Below are positions 1 to 9,100 of a stretch of DNA of 64,000 nt, piece after piece. Each line of letters begins with the position of its first letter. Positions within the stretch are counted from its first letter, which is position 1. A program made the translations under genes and the position numbers. This stretch comes from Georgenia_A wangjunii (GTDB taxonomy: Bacteria; Actinomycetota; Actinomycetes; Actinomycetales; Actinomycetaceae): NCBI RefSeq assembly GCF_036421915.1, contig NZ_JAZGOM010000010.1, one strand, 5' to 3'. Under the pieces are notes generated by a model. It was not told where the DNA came from. It saw nothing but the letters and a program-made list of their open reading frames with translations, and searched no databases.

Positions 1-2
1 CG

Positions 3-1622
3 CGCGGCCGGTCCCTCGTCGTCGCGGTCGGCGACGTCGTCATCGACCTCGTGCCCGGGTGGCTCGAGCGCGCGGCCATCGCCATGCTCGGGACGGCGGA
101 CAAACCCGCCCTCATCGGCGGGACGCTCGTGCTCTGCGGCGTGGTCGGCGCCGCCCTCGGCGTGCTCGCGCGGCGGTCCTTCGCCGCCGCGGCCGCCGGG
201 CTCGTCCTCCTCGCTGCGCTCGGCGTCGCCGCGTCGCTGACGGACGCGCGCACGGCGGTGCCGGCCGCTGTCGCCGTCGGGCTGCTCGGGGCCGCGGCCG
301 GCGTGGGGGCGCTGCGGCTGCTCCTGCGGGCCGCCGCCGTCCCGGGGTCGAGCCCGGCCGCCGCGGCGCCCGGCCCGACCGCCGCGCACGGCCCGACCGC
401 CGCGCACGGCGCGAGCGCCGCGGCGCCGGCGGAGACCGCCGCCCGGGCGAGGGCGGAGCACCAGCCGGGCGCGACGGTCGCGGAGCACGCATCGGCGGGC
501 ACGGCGCACCGGCCCGCCGTCGCGACCTCCGGGCCCCCGCCCGCCGCGGCGGGCCTCGGCCGCCGGGCCTTCCTCAGCGTCGCGGCGGCGGCCGTCGGCG
601 TCGCCGCGCTCGGCGCCGCCGGGGGCCGGTGGTTGGCGAGCTCGGCAGGGGTGGAGGCGGTGCGCGCCGCGCTGCGCATCCCCGCGCCGGCACGCCCCGC
701 CCCGCCCGTGCCTCCCGGCGCGGACCTGGCGATCCCCCGGCTGACGCCCCTCTTCGTGCCCAACGAGGAGTTCTACCGCATCGACACCGCGCTCATCGTG
801 CCGCAGGTCGACCCCACGACGTGGTCGCTGGAGGTCAGCGGGATGGTCGAGCGGCCGTTCAGCCTCACGTATGAGGAGCTGCTCGCGCTCCCCCACGTCG
901 AGGCCGACATCACCCTCGCGTGCGTCTCGAACCCCGTCGGCGGGGACCTCGTCGGCAACGCCCGCTGGCAGGGCGTGCCGCTGCACGTCCTGCTCGACCG
1001 CGCCGGTGTGGACCCGGCCGCCACCCAGCTCGTCGGCCGCTCGGTCGACGGGTTCACCGCCGGTTTCCCCACGACCCACGCGTTCGACGTGCGCGAGGCC
1101 ATGGTGGCGGTGGCGATGAACGGCGAGCCGCTGCCGGCCGTCAACGGCTTCCCCGCCCGGCTCGTCGTGCCCGGGCTGTACGGGTACGTCTCGGCGACCA
1201 AGTGGCTGTCGGCCATCGAGCTGACGACGTTCGAGGAGACGGTCGGGTACTGGGTGCCGCGCGGGTGGTCGCGTTCCGGGCCCGTCAAGACCCAGTCACG
1301 GATCGACGTCCCCGCCCCCTCGGCGAGGATCTCCGCCGGTGCCCAGCCCGTGGCCGGGGTGGCGTGGGCCCCCACGCTCGGCATCGAGGGGGTCGAGGTC
1401 CAGGTCGACGACGGCCCCTGGGAGGCGGCCCGCCTCGCCGACGCCCTCGGCGTGGACACGTGGCGGCAGTGGGTCTACGACTGGGACGCGACGCCCGGTG
1501 ACCACCGCCTCACGGTGCGCGCGACGGACGGCACGGGCGTCACCCAGACGGTCGAGCGGACGCCCGTGGCTCCGGACGGGGCGTCCGGGTGGCACACCAT
1601 CGAGGTCCGCGTCGAGGGGTAG
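3..1622 (+). CDS. Molybdopterin-dependent oxidoreductase (sulfite-oxidase fold), 5'-truncated by the window
   Basis: The reading frame is open from the first bases of the window, and the residues before the first internal GTG/ATG already read like the membrane part (VGDVVIDLVPGWLERAA), so the true start lies upstream. The product has several N-terminal hydrophobic segments, an Ala/Pro/His-rich linker, then an internal RRAFL-type twin-arginine-like motif followed by a hydrophobic stretch. The catalytic domain follows, with the molybdenum-ligand cysteine in TLACVSNPVGG (Cys codon 921-923). The C-terminal part resembles the Ig-like dimerisation domain of sulfite oxidases (VDDGPWEAARL, HRLTVRATDGTG). 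It is probably a membrane-anchored enzyme whose Mo domain faces outside. The substrate cannot be deduced; members of this group are variously called sulfite oxidase-like or YedY/MsrP-like. Confidence 0.88.
   Translation, partial: RGRSLVVAVGDVVIDLVPGWLERAAIAMLGTADKPALIGGTLVLCGVVGAALGVLARRSFAAAAAGLVLLAALGVAASLTDARTAVPAAVAVGLLGAAAGVGALRLLLRAAAVPGSSPAAAAPGPTAAHGPTAAHGASAAAPAETAARARAEHQPGATVAEHASAGTAHRPAVATSGPPPAAAGLGRRAFLSVAAAAVGVAALGAAGGRWLASSAGVEAVRAALRIPAPARPAPPVPPGADLAIPRLTPLFVPNEEFYRIDTALIVPQVDPTTWSLEVSGMVERPFSLTYEELLALPHVEADITLACVSNPVGGDLVGNARWQGVPLHVLLDRAGVDPAATQLVGRSVDGFTAGFPTTHAFDVREAMVAVAMNGEPLPAVNGFPARLVVPGLYGYVSATKWLSAIELTTFEETVGYWVPRGWSRSGPVKTQSRIDVPAPSARISAGAQPVAGVAWAPTLGIEGVEVQVDDGPWEAARLADALGVDTWRQWVYDWDATPGDHRLTVRATDGTGVTQTVERTPVAPDGASGWHTIEVRVEG
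372..407 (+). repeat. 18-bp perfect tandem duplication inside the linker of the oxidoreductase gene
   Basis: An 18-bp unit occurs twice back to back (372-389 and 390-407) and encodes GPTAAH twice. It lies in the low-complexity linker between the membrane part and the catalytic domain, so copy-number change would alter linker length in frame. Confidence 0.8.
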
Positions 1623-1722
1623 CGTCCGCCCGGACGGAATGACGGCGGTGGCACCCGGCGTTGCACCGGTGACGGCCGCGCGACCGCACGACGGCGCGAC
1701 GGGAACCTGCGAGAGGACGACG

Positions 1723-1989
1723 ATGAGCACGAGCACGAGCGCCCCGGCTGCCGGGACGATCACGATGTACTCCACGACGTGGTGCGGCTACTGCCGGCGG
1801 CTGAAGAAGCAGCTCGACGGCGAGGGGATCGCCTACACCGAGGTGAACATCGAGGAGGACCCGACGGCGGCCGACTTCGTCGAGCAGGTCAACGGCGGCA
1901 ACCAGACGGTCCCGACCGTCCTCTTCCCCGACGGCTCCGCCGCCACGAACCCCTCGCTCGCCGACGTCAAGGCGCGCCTGAGCGCCTGA
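1723..1989 (+). CDS. mrx1: Mycoredoxin / glutaredoxin-like protein
   Basis: An 88-residue thioredoxin-fold protein with the active-site motif TTWCGYCRRLK near residue 20, the cis-proline segment QTVPTVLFPDG and the C-terminal segment NPSLADVKARL. Actinobacterial mycoredoxins reduce mixed disulfides between proteins and mycothiol in the cytoplasm. The ATG at 1723 follows a good GAGAGGA ribosome site at 1711-1717. The downstream neighbour nudC is convergent, as nudC sits beside mycoredoxin in M. tuberculosis (Rv3198A, Rv3199c). The WCxxC form with a mycoredoxin-like C-terminus makes classical NrdH less likely. Confidence 0.9.
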   Translation: MSTSTSAPAAGTITMYSTTWCGYCRRLKKQLDGEGIAYTEVNIEEDPTAADFVEQVNGGNQTVPTVLFPDGSAATNPSLADVKARLSA

Positions 1990-2021
1990 GACGACGGGCG
2001 CCCGCGCGCCCAGCACGTCCC

Positions 2022-2054
2022 GCTGCGGCCGGCCGGTCCCCGGCCGGCCACAGC
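2022..2054. terminator. Bidirectional hairpin between mycoredoxin and nudC
   Basis: A GGCCGGCCGG arm (2027-2036) pairs with CCGGCCGGCC (2040-2049) across a 3-nt loop. The stem is extended by GCTG/CAGC outside one mismatch. It lies between convergent genes and has no U-tract, as is usual in very GC-rich actinobacteria. Confidence 0.6.
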
Positions 2055-2074
2055 TGCGTCCGGCGGGAGGCCGC

Positions 2075-3031
2075 TCAGCGCGGGAGCGCGGCCCCGTACC
2101 AGTCCTCGATGAGGGCGCGGGCGATCGACGTGCCGCTCGGCAGCCGGATCGTGCCCGCCGCCACCTGCTCGCCGAGCTCGGCGCGCGTGAAGAACCGGCC
2201 CTCGGCGATCTCGACGCCGTCGACGCGGACGTCCGCACCCGCGCCGGGCCGCACGGACGCGCGGAACCCGGTCATGAGCGAGCACGGGAACGGCCACGGC
2301 TGGCTCCCCTCGTAGCGCACCTCGCCGACGTCGATCCCGGTCTCCTCGAAGACCTCCCGGCGCACGGCCGCCTCGAGCGACTCGCCTGGCTCGACGTACC
2401 CCGCGAGCGTGGAGAACCGCCGCTCGGGCCAGTGGGTGGCCCGCGCGAGCAGGATCCGGTCGGCGTCGTCGACGACGGCCATGATGACGGCGGTGTCCGT
2501 GCGCGGGTAGTGGTCCGAGCGGTCGACGACGCAGCGGCGCACCCAGCCGGCGTGGGTGACCGTCGTCGCCTCCCCGCACCGCGGGCAGCGGGGGTTGCGG
2601 GCATGCCAGGCCGCGAGCGCCACCGCCGTCGTGGCGAGGCCGGCGTCCCGGTCGCTCAGCGTCGTCCCGACGTCGCGCAGGTGGACGAACGAGAGCGTGG
2701 AGATGAGCGCGACGAGCGGGGCGTCGCCCTCGACCGGCACCCCGTCGAGGTCACGCTCAGCGCCGAGCGCCTCCGGCAGGACGAGCGCGAGGTAGCCGGC
2801 ACCGGCCTCCTTCCCGAGGTAGAGCAGCTCCCCGGCCTCCCACGGCCCCGGGGGAAGGTCGGCGGCGGGCACGAGCTCGAGCCCCGCGGCGCCGGCCGCG
2901 ACGAGGCCGCGGTGGACGAGGAGCACCCGCGTGGACGCCTCGGCGAGGAGCTCGTCGAGCAGGTCGGGCCTCCCTCGGGAGATGGCGTCGACGTCGACGG
3001 CGGACCGGGCAAGGGGCAGGTCGGCGAGCAT
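2075..3031 (-). CDS. nudC: NAD(+)/NADH pyrophosphatase NudC
   Basis: A 318-residue Nudix hydrolase that splits NAD(H) into NMN(H) and AMP, and in bacteria can decap NAD-capped RNA. The order is a variable N-terminal domain, a zinc-ribbon-like CPRCGEATT...RRC segment, the Nudix box (GYVEPGESLEAAVRREVFEETG), then SQPWPFPCSLM, the signature specific to NADH pyrophosphatases. Only three cysteines of the usual four-Cys ribbon are visible; the fourth position reads in the DRSDHYPRTD segment, which seems common in this phylum. The ATG at 3031 is preferred over upstream in-frame codons because a TACCGT box lies exactly 6 nt before it (leaderless) and the conserved family start fits. It diverges from the kinase-like gene. 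Confidence 0.93.
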   Translation of the reverse strand: MLADLPLARSAVDVDAISRGRPDLLDELLAEASTRVLLVHRGLVAAGAAGLELVPAADLPPGPWEAGELLYLGKEAGAGYLALVLPEALGAERDLDGVPVEGDAPLVALISTLSFVHLRDVGTTLSDRDAGLATTAVALAAWHARNPRCPRCGEATTVTHAGWVRRCVVDRSDHYPRTDTAVIMAVVDDADRILLARATHWPERRFSTLAGYVEPGESLEAAVRREVFEETGIDVGEVRYEGSQPWPFPCSLMTGFRASVRPGAGADVRVDGVEIAEGRFFTRAELGEQVAAGTIRLPSGTSIARALIEDWYGAALPR

Positions 3032-3043
3032 CCGACCACGGTA
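3032..3043 (-). promoter_or_regulatory. Leaderless -10 box of nudC
   Basis: TACCGT on the minus strand (3043-3038) is followed by 6 nt and the ATG, so transcription probably begins at the start codon. Confidence 0.55.
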
Positions 3044-3060
3044 CGGGCGCCCCGCCGCCC

Positions 3061-3104
3061 GCGCGCGGGGCCGGCAGCGCACGCGCGCGGGGCCGGCAGC
3101 GCAC
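3061..3104. repeat. Perfect 22-bp tandem duplication between divergent nudC and kinase-like promoters
   Basis: The 22-bp segment 3061-3082 is repeated exactly at 3083-3104, with a decayed partial third copy after it. It occupies the middle of the 173-bp divergent intergenic region and is composed only of G/C plus a central GGCCGGCAGCGCAC element. It could be replication slippage or a doubled protein-binding site. Confidence 0.75.
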
Positions 3105-3192
3105 GCGCCCGGGCCGGGCGGAAGCTCGCGTGCGGGCCGGGCAGAAAGGGGGCGCGCCGCGTGCGCACCAAGCCTGCCGGGCATCCTCCGCC

Positions 3193-3204
3193 TACCGTGG
3201 GGGC
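3193..3204 (+). promoter_or_regulatory. Leaderless -10 box of the kinase-like gene
   Basis: TACCGT at 3193-3198 is followed by 6 nt and GTG at 3205. It is the same hexamer as in the divergent nudC promoter. Confidence 0.55.
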
Positions 3205-4548
3205 GTGCCAACCAGAACGCCGCTGGCGCTCGCGGCCCTCGCTACCGTCGCCATCCCCGGCCTCGACGTCGTCGCGACCCGCTCGCCCCAACGCACCACC
3301 GCCGACTTCCAGGTGACCGGGGTCCTCGACTCCGGTGGTCGGCACTGGGTGGTGCGCAGCCCCCTCCACGCCGCCGCGGGCGCGTCCCTCGAGGCGGAGG
3401 TCGCGTTCCTCGAGAACCTCGCGCCCGTCGTCAAGGACGGCACGCTCCCGTTCGCGGTGCCGCGACCGGAGGGTTTTGCACCCCTGCCCGAGGGCGGCCG
3501 CGCCATGGTCTACCGGCAGCTGCCCGGCCGCCCGCTCGACCTCGAGCGGCTGGCACCCGGACCCGGGCTGGCGGCCGAGCTCGGGCGGGCCATCGCGAGC
3601 CTCCACGAGCTCCCGTCCCGCCTCGTCGAGGACGCCGGCCTCCCCGTCTACGACGCGGACGCGTACCGCCGGAGGTGCCTGGCGGAGGTCGACGAGGCCG
3701 CTCGCACCGGGCACGTCCCGCCCGCGCTGCTGCACCGCTGGGAGCACGCGCTCGAGGACGTGGCGCTGTGGCGCTTCCGCGCCACCCCCGTCCACGGCGA
3801 CCTCGCCGAGGAGCACATCCTCATCGCCGACGGCGGGGTGAGCGCCATCCTCAGCTTCTCCGAGACCCACGTCGGTGACCCCGCCGTCGACCTCGCGTGG
3901 CTCCTCGCCACCGCTCCCCCGGAGTGCCTCGACTCCATCCAGGAGGCCTACGCCCTCACCCGCACCGAGCAGGGCGACACCAACCTCGTCGAGCGCGCGG
4001 TGCTCGTCAGCGAGCTCGCGCTCGCCCGCTGGCTCCTCCACGGCGTGCGCACCGACGACGAGCCGGTGATCCGCGACGCCGTGGGCATGCTCGCGACGCT
4101 CGCCGAGGAGGTGGCCGACGAGCCGCCCATCGGCTTCCGCGAGCCGATCGTCGTCGCCGGAAGGACCGAGGCGTGGGCGTCGGAGGAGGACGCGGCGGTG
4201 GAGCCCTCTCCCGGCGAGCCGGAGGGCGAGGCGGCGCACCGCCCCGCCGACGACGACGCGGCGGTGCCGGCACTGGCCGACGACGACGCGACGCGCGGCG
4301 CAGTCGACGGCCGCGCCACCGACGACGACGCCCCGGTCGAGGCGACCGCGGCCGGAGCCGACGACGACGCGGTGATCGGCAGCCGCACGGAGCCGGACGC
4401 GGCCCCCGAGGCACGCACCGGCTCCACCGCCCACGGGCAGCCGGTGGAAGCCGACCGCGCCGGGGACGACGACGTCGACGCCACCCTGACGCAGGAGATC
4501 CCGCCGGTGCCGGCCGAGGACGAGGATCGGCCGACGGCTCAGGCCTGA
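3205..4548 (+). CDS. Aminoglycoside/macrolide-phosphotransferase-fold protein with degraded active site and acidic tail
   Basis: A 447-residue protein whose first ~310 residues have the APH kinase fold. The catalytic loop reads VHGDLAEEHILI and the metal-binding segment reads ILSFSETHVGDPAVDLA. The catalytic Asp of HGD is kept. The Asn that normally follows four residues later is His, and the Asp of the DFG-like position is Ser, so both Mg-binding residues are lost. Residues ~320-447 form an acidic tail with repeated DDDA blocks (ADDDAAVP, ADDDATRG, TDDDAPVE, ADDDAVIG). The GTG start at 3205 is fixed by the leaderless promoter. Relatives near adnAB are commonly annotated as phosphotransferases or macrolide kinases, but activity here is doubtful. 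It overlaps the convergent marR gene by 10 bp. Confidence 0.75.
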   Translation: MPTRTPLALAALATVAIPGLDVVATRSPQRTTADFQVTGVLDSGGRHWVVRSPLHAAAGASLEAEVAFLENLAPVVKDGTLPFAVPRPEGFAPLPEGGRAMVYRQLPGRPLDLERLAPGPGLAAELGRAIASLHELPSRLVEDAGLPVYDADAYRRRCLAEVDEAARTGHVPPALLHRWEHALEDVALWRFRATPVHGDLAEEHILIADGGVSAILSFSETHVGDPAVDLAWLLATAPPECLDSIQEAYALTRTEQGDTNLVERAVLVSELALARWLLHGVRTDDEPVIRDAVGMLATLAEEVADEPPIGFREPIVVAGRTEAWASEEDAAVEPSPGEPEGEAAHRPADDDAAVPALADDDATRGAVDGRATDDDAPVEATAAGADDDAVIGSRTEPDAAPEARTGSTAHGQPVEADRAGDDDVDATLTQEIPPVPAEDEDRPTAQA

Positions 4549-5051
4549 GTCCCTCGGCTGACGTCGCCGCCGCCCGCGAGGAGCTTCTCGAGCAGCCCGG
4601 CGAGGCGGTCCTGCTCCGCCTGGGTCAGCGGTGCGAGGACGCGCCGCTCGTTCTCGAGGTGGCCCTCGACGACCGTGTCGACGAGGGCGCGGCCCCGCTC
4701 CGTCAGTGCGACGAGGACGTTGCGCCGGTTCGCCGGGTCCGTCCGGCGCGCGAGCAGCCCCTTGCTCTCGAGCCGGGAGAGGCGGTTGGTCATCGCGGCG
4801 GAGCTGACCATCGTGCTCTCGGCGAGCGCGCCCGGAGTGAGCGTGAACGGGCTGCCCGAGCGCCGCAACGCGGCGAGGACGTCGAACTCGCCCGCCTGGA
4901 TGCCGTGCTCGGCGAAGTACGCCCGGGTTACGCGCCCGATGAGCTCGTCCGCCCGGGAGATCCGGCCGACGACGCCCATCGGCGCCGGGTCGAGGTCGGG
5001 CCGTTGCCGGCGCCACTGCCCGAGGTAGTCACTCACCCGGTCGTGGACCAT
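4539..5051 (-). CDS. MarR-family transcriptional regulator
   Basis: A 170-residue winged-helix regulator. An N-terminal dimerisation helix (DELIGRVTRAYFAEHGI) is followed by the HTH (FTLTPGALAESTMVSSAAMTNRLSRLESKGLL) and the wing (RRTDPANRRNVLVALTERG). It is divergent from the EamA transporter, and the intergenic region carries a TTGACTTCAA element on the transporter's -35 box, so it probably represses that exporter and perhaps itself. The ligand is unknown; MarR proteins usually sense phenolic or oxidising compounds. Confidence 0.92.
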   Translation of the reverse strand: MVHDRVSDYLGQWRRQRPDLDPAPMGVVGRISRADELIGRVTRAYFAEHGIQAGEFDVLAALRRSGSPFTLTPGALAESTMVSSAAMTNRLSRLESKGLLARRTDPANRRNVLVALTERGRALVDTVVEGHLENERRVLAPLTQAEQDRLAGLLEKLLAGGGDVSRGTQA

Positions 5052-5079
5052 GCGCCTGCACCCTTCGACGTCGAACTGT

Positions 5080-5136
5080 TTGACTTCAACCTAACACCCG
5101 CCTAACGTGTCTCGAGATCAAACCTTTCGATCTCGA
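5080..5136 (+). promoter_or_regulatory. Promoter and two candidate MarR operators upstream of the EamA transporter
   Basis: TTGACT (5080-5085), a 17-nt spacer and TAACGT (5103-5108) make a good housekeeping promoter reading toward the transporter. TTGA-CT-TCAA (5080-5089) is an inverted repeat lying exactly on the -35 box. A second, longer inverted repeat, TCGAGATC-N9-GATCTCGA (5112-5136), covers the predicted transcription start. Both are plausible operators for the divergent MarR protein. Confidence 0.65.
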
Positions 5137-5151
5137 AACGTGAGGCGAGTC

Positions 5152-6054
5152 GTGACAGCGACGGGCAGGACGTGGGCGCTCGTCGGCGCGACCGCCGCCG
5201 CTCCCGCCATGTGGGGGACGACGTACGTCGTGACGACCGAGCTCCTCCCTGCTGGGCACCCGCTGTGGTCCGGCCTGCTCCGGGCGCTACCCGCCGGGCT
5301 CCTCGCCCTGGCCCTCGGCCGCTCGCTGCCGCGGGGGGCGTGGTGGTGGAAGGCGCTCGTGCTCGGCACGCTCAACATCGGGGCGTTCTTCCCGCTCCTC
5401 TTCCTCGCGGCCTCCCTCCTGCCCGGCGGGGTCGCGGCCGTCTTCGGCGCGGCGAACCCGCTCATCGTGGCCGTCCTCGCGCTCCCGCTCCTCCGCGAGC
5501 GGCCGACGGCGTGGCGGCTGGCGTGGGGTGTCCTCGGCGTCGTCGGGGTGGCGCTCATGGTGCTGGCGCCGGGCGCCGCGCTCAGCCCGCTCGGGGCGCT
5601 GGCCGCGTTGACGAGCTCGGTGTCCATGGCGCTGGGCACCGTGCTGAGCAAGCGGTGGGGAACGCCGACCGACCCGGTCTCCTACGCGGGCTGGCTCCTC
5701 ACGGCCGGCGGCCTGCTCATCCTCCCGCTCGCCCTGCTCGTCGAGGGTGGTCCACCTCCGCTCGACGGCCGCGCCGTCGGCGGGTACCTCTGGCTCGCGC
5801 TGGGAGGGACCCTCCTCGGCTACGTCCTGTGGTTCCGCGGGGTGGGTCGCCTCCCCGCCGGCTCGGTGGCGTTCATCCCGCTCATCTCCCCGCTCGTCGC
5901 GACGGTCCTCGGGTGGGCCGTCCTCGACGAGGCGCTCTCCCCCGTCCAGGCGGCCGGGTTCGCCCTCGCCCTCCTCGCCGTCGCGTGCTCCCAGCGCCAG
6001 CCGACGCGCCCGGCGGTACTCACCGGCCCGGTGCTCGCCCGGACCCCCGCCTAG
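5152..6054 (+). CDS. EamA/DMT-superfamily permease
   Basis: A 300-residue membrane protein with about ten hydrophobic segments arranged as two EamA repeats; the second begins near LGALAALTSSVSMALGTVLSKRW. Hallmarks include WGTTYVVTTELLP at the N-terminus and ALLYPLSPLVAT-like FIPLISPLVATVLGW near the end. Family members export metabolites or amino acids, and the substrate here is unknown. I place the start at GTG 5152, with GAGG (5142-5145) six bases before it. The earlier GTG at 5107 falls inside the -10 box and GTG 5140 has no ribosome site. It is controlled by the divergent MarR gene judging from the shared operator region. Confidence 0.88.
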   Translation: MTATGRTWALVGATAAAPAMWGTTYVVTTELLPAGHPLWSGLLRALPAGLLALALGRSLPRGAWWWKALVLGTLNIGAFFPLLFLAASLLPGGVAAVFGAANPLIVAVLALPLLRERPTAWRLAWGVLGVVGVALMVLAPGAALSPLGALAALTSSVSMALGTVLSKRWGTPTDPVSYAGWLLTAGGLLILPLALLVEGGPPPLDGRAVGGYLWLALGGTLLGYVLWFRGVGRLPAGSVAFIPLISPLVATVLGWAVLDEALSPVQAAGFALALLAVACSQRQPTRPAVLTGPVLARTPA

Positions 6055-6142
6055 CGGCCGCTGCCCCGCGGGAGCCGCGAGGAACGAGCGGCGGATGGAA
6101 GAAGACCGGGCGCTCCACCGCGACCGCGCCCAGCCCGCACCC

Positions 6143-9100
6143 TCATCCCCCGGCGCTCGCGATGGCGGCACCCACCCGCTCCTCGAGCGTGCGCTCGTCG
6201 AGGTCTCCCGCACGCACGGTCAGGTCGTGCCCGACGTAGTAGAACGCGGCCCCGACCTCGGAGAGCGGCCGGCCGGAGTGACGCGCCCAGGCGAGACGGT
6301 AGAGGGCGAGCTGCACCTCGCGCTCGGCGAGCGCCTTGGCGTCCCGGGGCGGCGCACCGGTCTTCCAGTCGACGACGACGAGACCCTCGGCGTCGTCGAA
6401 CACGGCGTCGATCCTGCACCGGACGACCGTCCCCGCGACGGGTGTCTCGACGTCGACCTCCACCGCGACCGGCACGCGCTGCGCCCACGCCGAGGCGGCG
6501 AAGGTGCGCTGCAGCTGCGCGAGGTCGACGCCCGGGTCCTCGCCGCCGTCCGCCCGGTCGTCGGCGCCGGGCAGCTCCTCGACGTCGAGGAGGCTCGCGG
6601 CGCCGAAGAACTGCTCCACCCACGCGTGGAAGCGCGTCCCGAGGGAGGCCTGCGAGCTGGGCGCGGCGGGGACCGGCCGTCGCCGCTCGAGGGCGAACGC
6701 GCGCGGGTCACGGAGCAGACCGACCATCGCCGAGGCGGACAGGTGCGCCCCGAGCGGGACGTCGAGCCCGGTGGTCCGCGCCTGTGCCCGCTCGGCGAGG
6801 AGGAGCTCGGCGTCGCGCAGCCAGCGGCGCGCCCGCGGGTCGACCGCCCGCTCGAGCGCCGGGACCGACGTGCATGCCCGCGCCCGGACCGCCGCGGCGG
6901 CCGACTCGAGCCACGGGCGCCGCGCACCGAGCGGGTCGTGCGGCCACTGCGCCTCGACGGTGAGGTCGAGGCTCGGGTTCGTCGTCCCCTCGACCGGGGG
7001 CTGCGCCCACTCGTGCAGGTCCGTCACGAGGCCGGCGGCGCGCGGTGCCGTGAGGAACCGGGACGGAGGCAGCGGGGACTTGCCCGTACGGAACCACGAG
7101 CCCGTGAGCAGCAGGGTGTGCTTGGCGCGGGTGAGCGCGACGTAGGCGAGGCGACGCTCCTCGGCGACCGCGTGCGCGCCGCCGGCGACCTTGAAGGCCG
7201 CGCACGCCTCCTCCATGTCCTTGTGCGTGACGGCCGCCTCGATGTCGAGGGCCGGCAGGCTCATGACGTCCCCGCGCAGCGGGTAGGGCAGCGCGCGGCG
7301 GCTCGTGAGCCAGCCTGACGCCGACACCTCCCCGGAGTCCTTGGGCGTCCCGTCGTAGGAGGGGAACTGGCTCTCGACGAGGCCGGCGACGGCGACGACG
7401 TCCCACTCCAGGCCCTTGGAGGCGTGGATGGTGAGCACCTGCACGGCGCCGGGCTCCGGCTCGGCGTCGGCCCGCTCGAGGCCGCGCTCGCGCTGCTCGG
7501 CGGCGTCGAGCCACGCGAGGAAGGCCCCGAGGGTGGGGACCTCGGCGTCGGAGGCGAAGCCCGCCGCCACCTCGACGATCGCGTCGAGGTTGGCCCGCGC
7601 CCGCGCCGGGACCACGCCCGCCCGCGCCCCGACCTCGATGTCGAGCCCGAGGAGCACGATCGTCTGGGCGAGGACCTCGGGGAGCGGGAGGTACGTGAGG
7701 GAGCGGACCTCCCGCAGCAGGTCCCGGACCCGGGTCACGCGCCGGGCCCCCTCGGCGCTGAACGTGTGCCCGCGCGGCCCCGTCCATCCCGCGGGGGGCG
7801 GCGTCTCCACCGCCTCGACGAGGCTCGCCTCCGCGCGCGCGTCGAGGTCCGTGCCCTCGCGGGCGACGAGGACGCGCGCGAAGTCGGCGAGCGCGTGGAG
7901 GTCGGTGATCCCGAGCTGGTGCCCGGTGAGGACGCGCATGAGCGAGTCACCGCGCGACGCGTCGTGGGCGGCCTCGAGCGTGGCCCGCAGGTCCGTCACC
8001 TCGGGCGTGCCGAGCAGCCCGCCGAGGCCGAGGACCTCGACGGGGATGCCGCGCGCCCGCAGCTCGGCGACCACCGGGGCGAACTGGGCACGCGTGCGGC
8101 ACAGGACCGCGGCGGTCAGCGCACCGCCCGCCACCCACCGGTCGGCGAAGAAGTCGGCCACGCACGCGGCCTCCTCCTCCAGCGTCGTCGTCAAGGCGCT
8201 GAGGACCTCCCCCTGCCCGGCGCCCGGACGTGCCACGAGCTCGGGGACGTGGACGACGGGCGCACCGGGGGGTCCTGCGTCGTCCCCCCCGGGCGCGGCG
8301 TCACCGGTCCGGCCGCCGGCGTCGGCGGCGTCCGCCCCTGGCACCGCGCGCAGCGGTGCGGAGACGACGTTGGCGGCGGCGAGGATCCGGGCGTCGTTGC
8401 GCCACGACGTCGTCAGGTACGCGGTGGGGGTGCCCTGCCCGTCGGTCCCGGCGCTGGGGAAGAGCCGCGGGAAGTCGGCGAGCGCCGCCGCGGAGGCGCC
8501 GCGCCAGCCGTAGATGGCCTGGTTGGGGTCCCCGACGGCGGTGACCGGGTGCCCGTCGGCGAAGAGGTGCCCGAGCAGGCGCAGCTGGGCCACCGAGGTG
8601 TCCTGGTACTCGTCGAGGAGGACGACCGGGAACTGCTCCCGCAGCACCGCGCCCACCTCGGGCACGCTCTCGGCGATCCGTGCGGCGAGGAGGACCTGGT
8701 CCCCGAAGTCCACGAGGCCACGCTCACGTCTGGCGCGGGCGAAGGCGTCGACGACGTCGAGCAGCTCGGCGCGCTCCCGGAGCGAGGCGATGACGGCCCG
8801 GACCCCGGCGTACGGCGTGCTCCGCGCCCCCGCCGGCGCCTTGGCGGCCATCGACTCCGCGAGGTCCTCGAGCAGGACCCGGGCCTCGGCGGTCGTCAGG
8901 AGGTGCTCGTTGAGCGAGCCGGAGAGCGCGAGGACGGCCTCGGTGACGGCGGCCGGCGAGGCGTCGACGGGCAGGTCGTCACGCCAGCCCTGGACGATGT
9001 CGGTGACGAGCTGCCACGAGGCGGCGTCGGTGATGAGCCGTGCGTCCGGGTCGAGGCCGAGCCGGAGCGCGTGCTCGCGCGTGAGGTTGGCGGCGAAGGA

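Noticed and set aside
2656..5016. A 786-codon minus-strand frame crossing nudC, the kinase-like gene and marR
   Set aside because: It overlaps three genes with clear family motifs and shows only low-complexity Arg/Gly/Val composition.
6055..6142. Possible terminator between the EamA and adnB genes
   Set aside because: Only short, interrupted GC pairings can be drawn. No stem comparable with the other hairpins was found.
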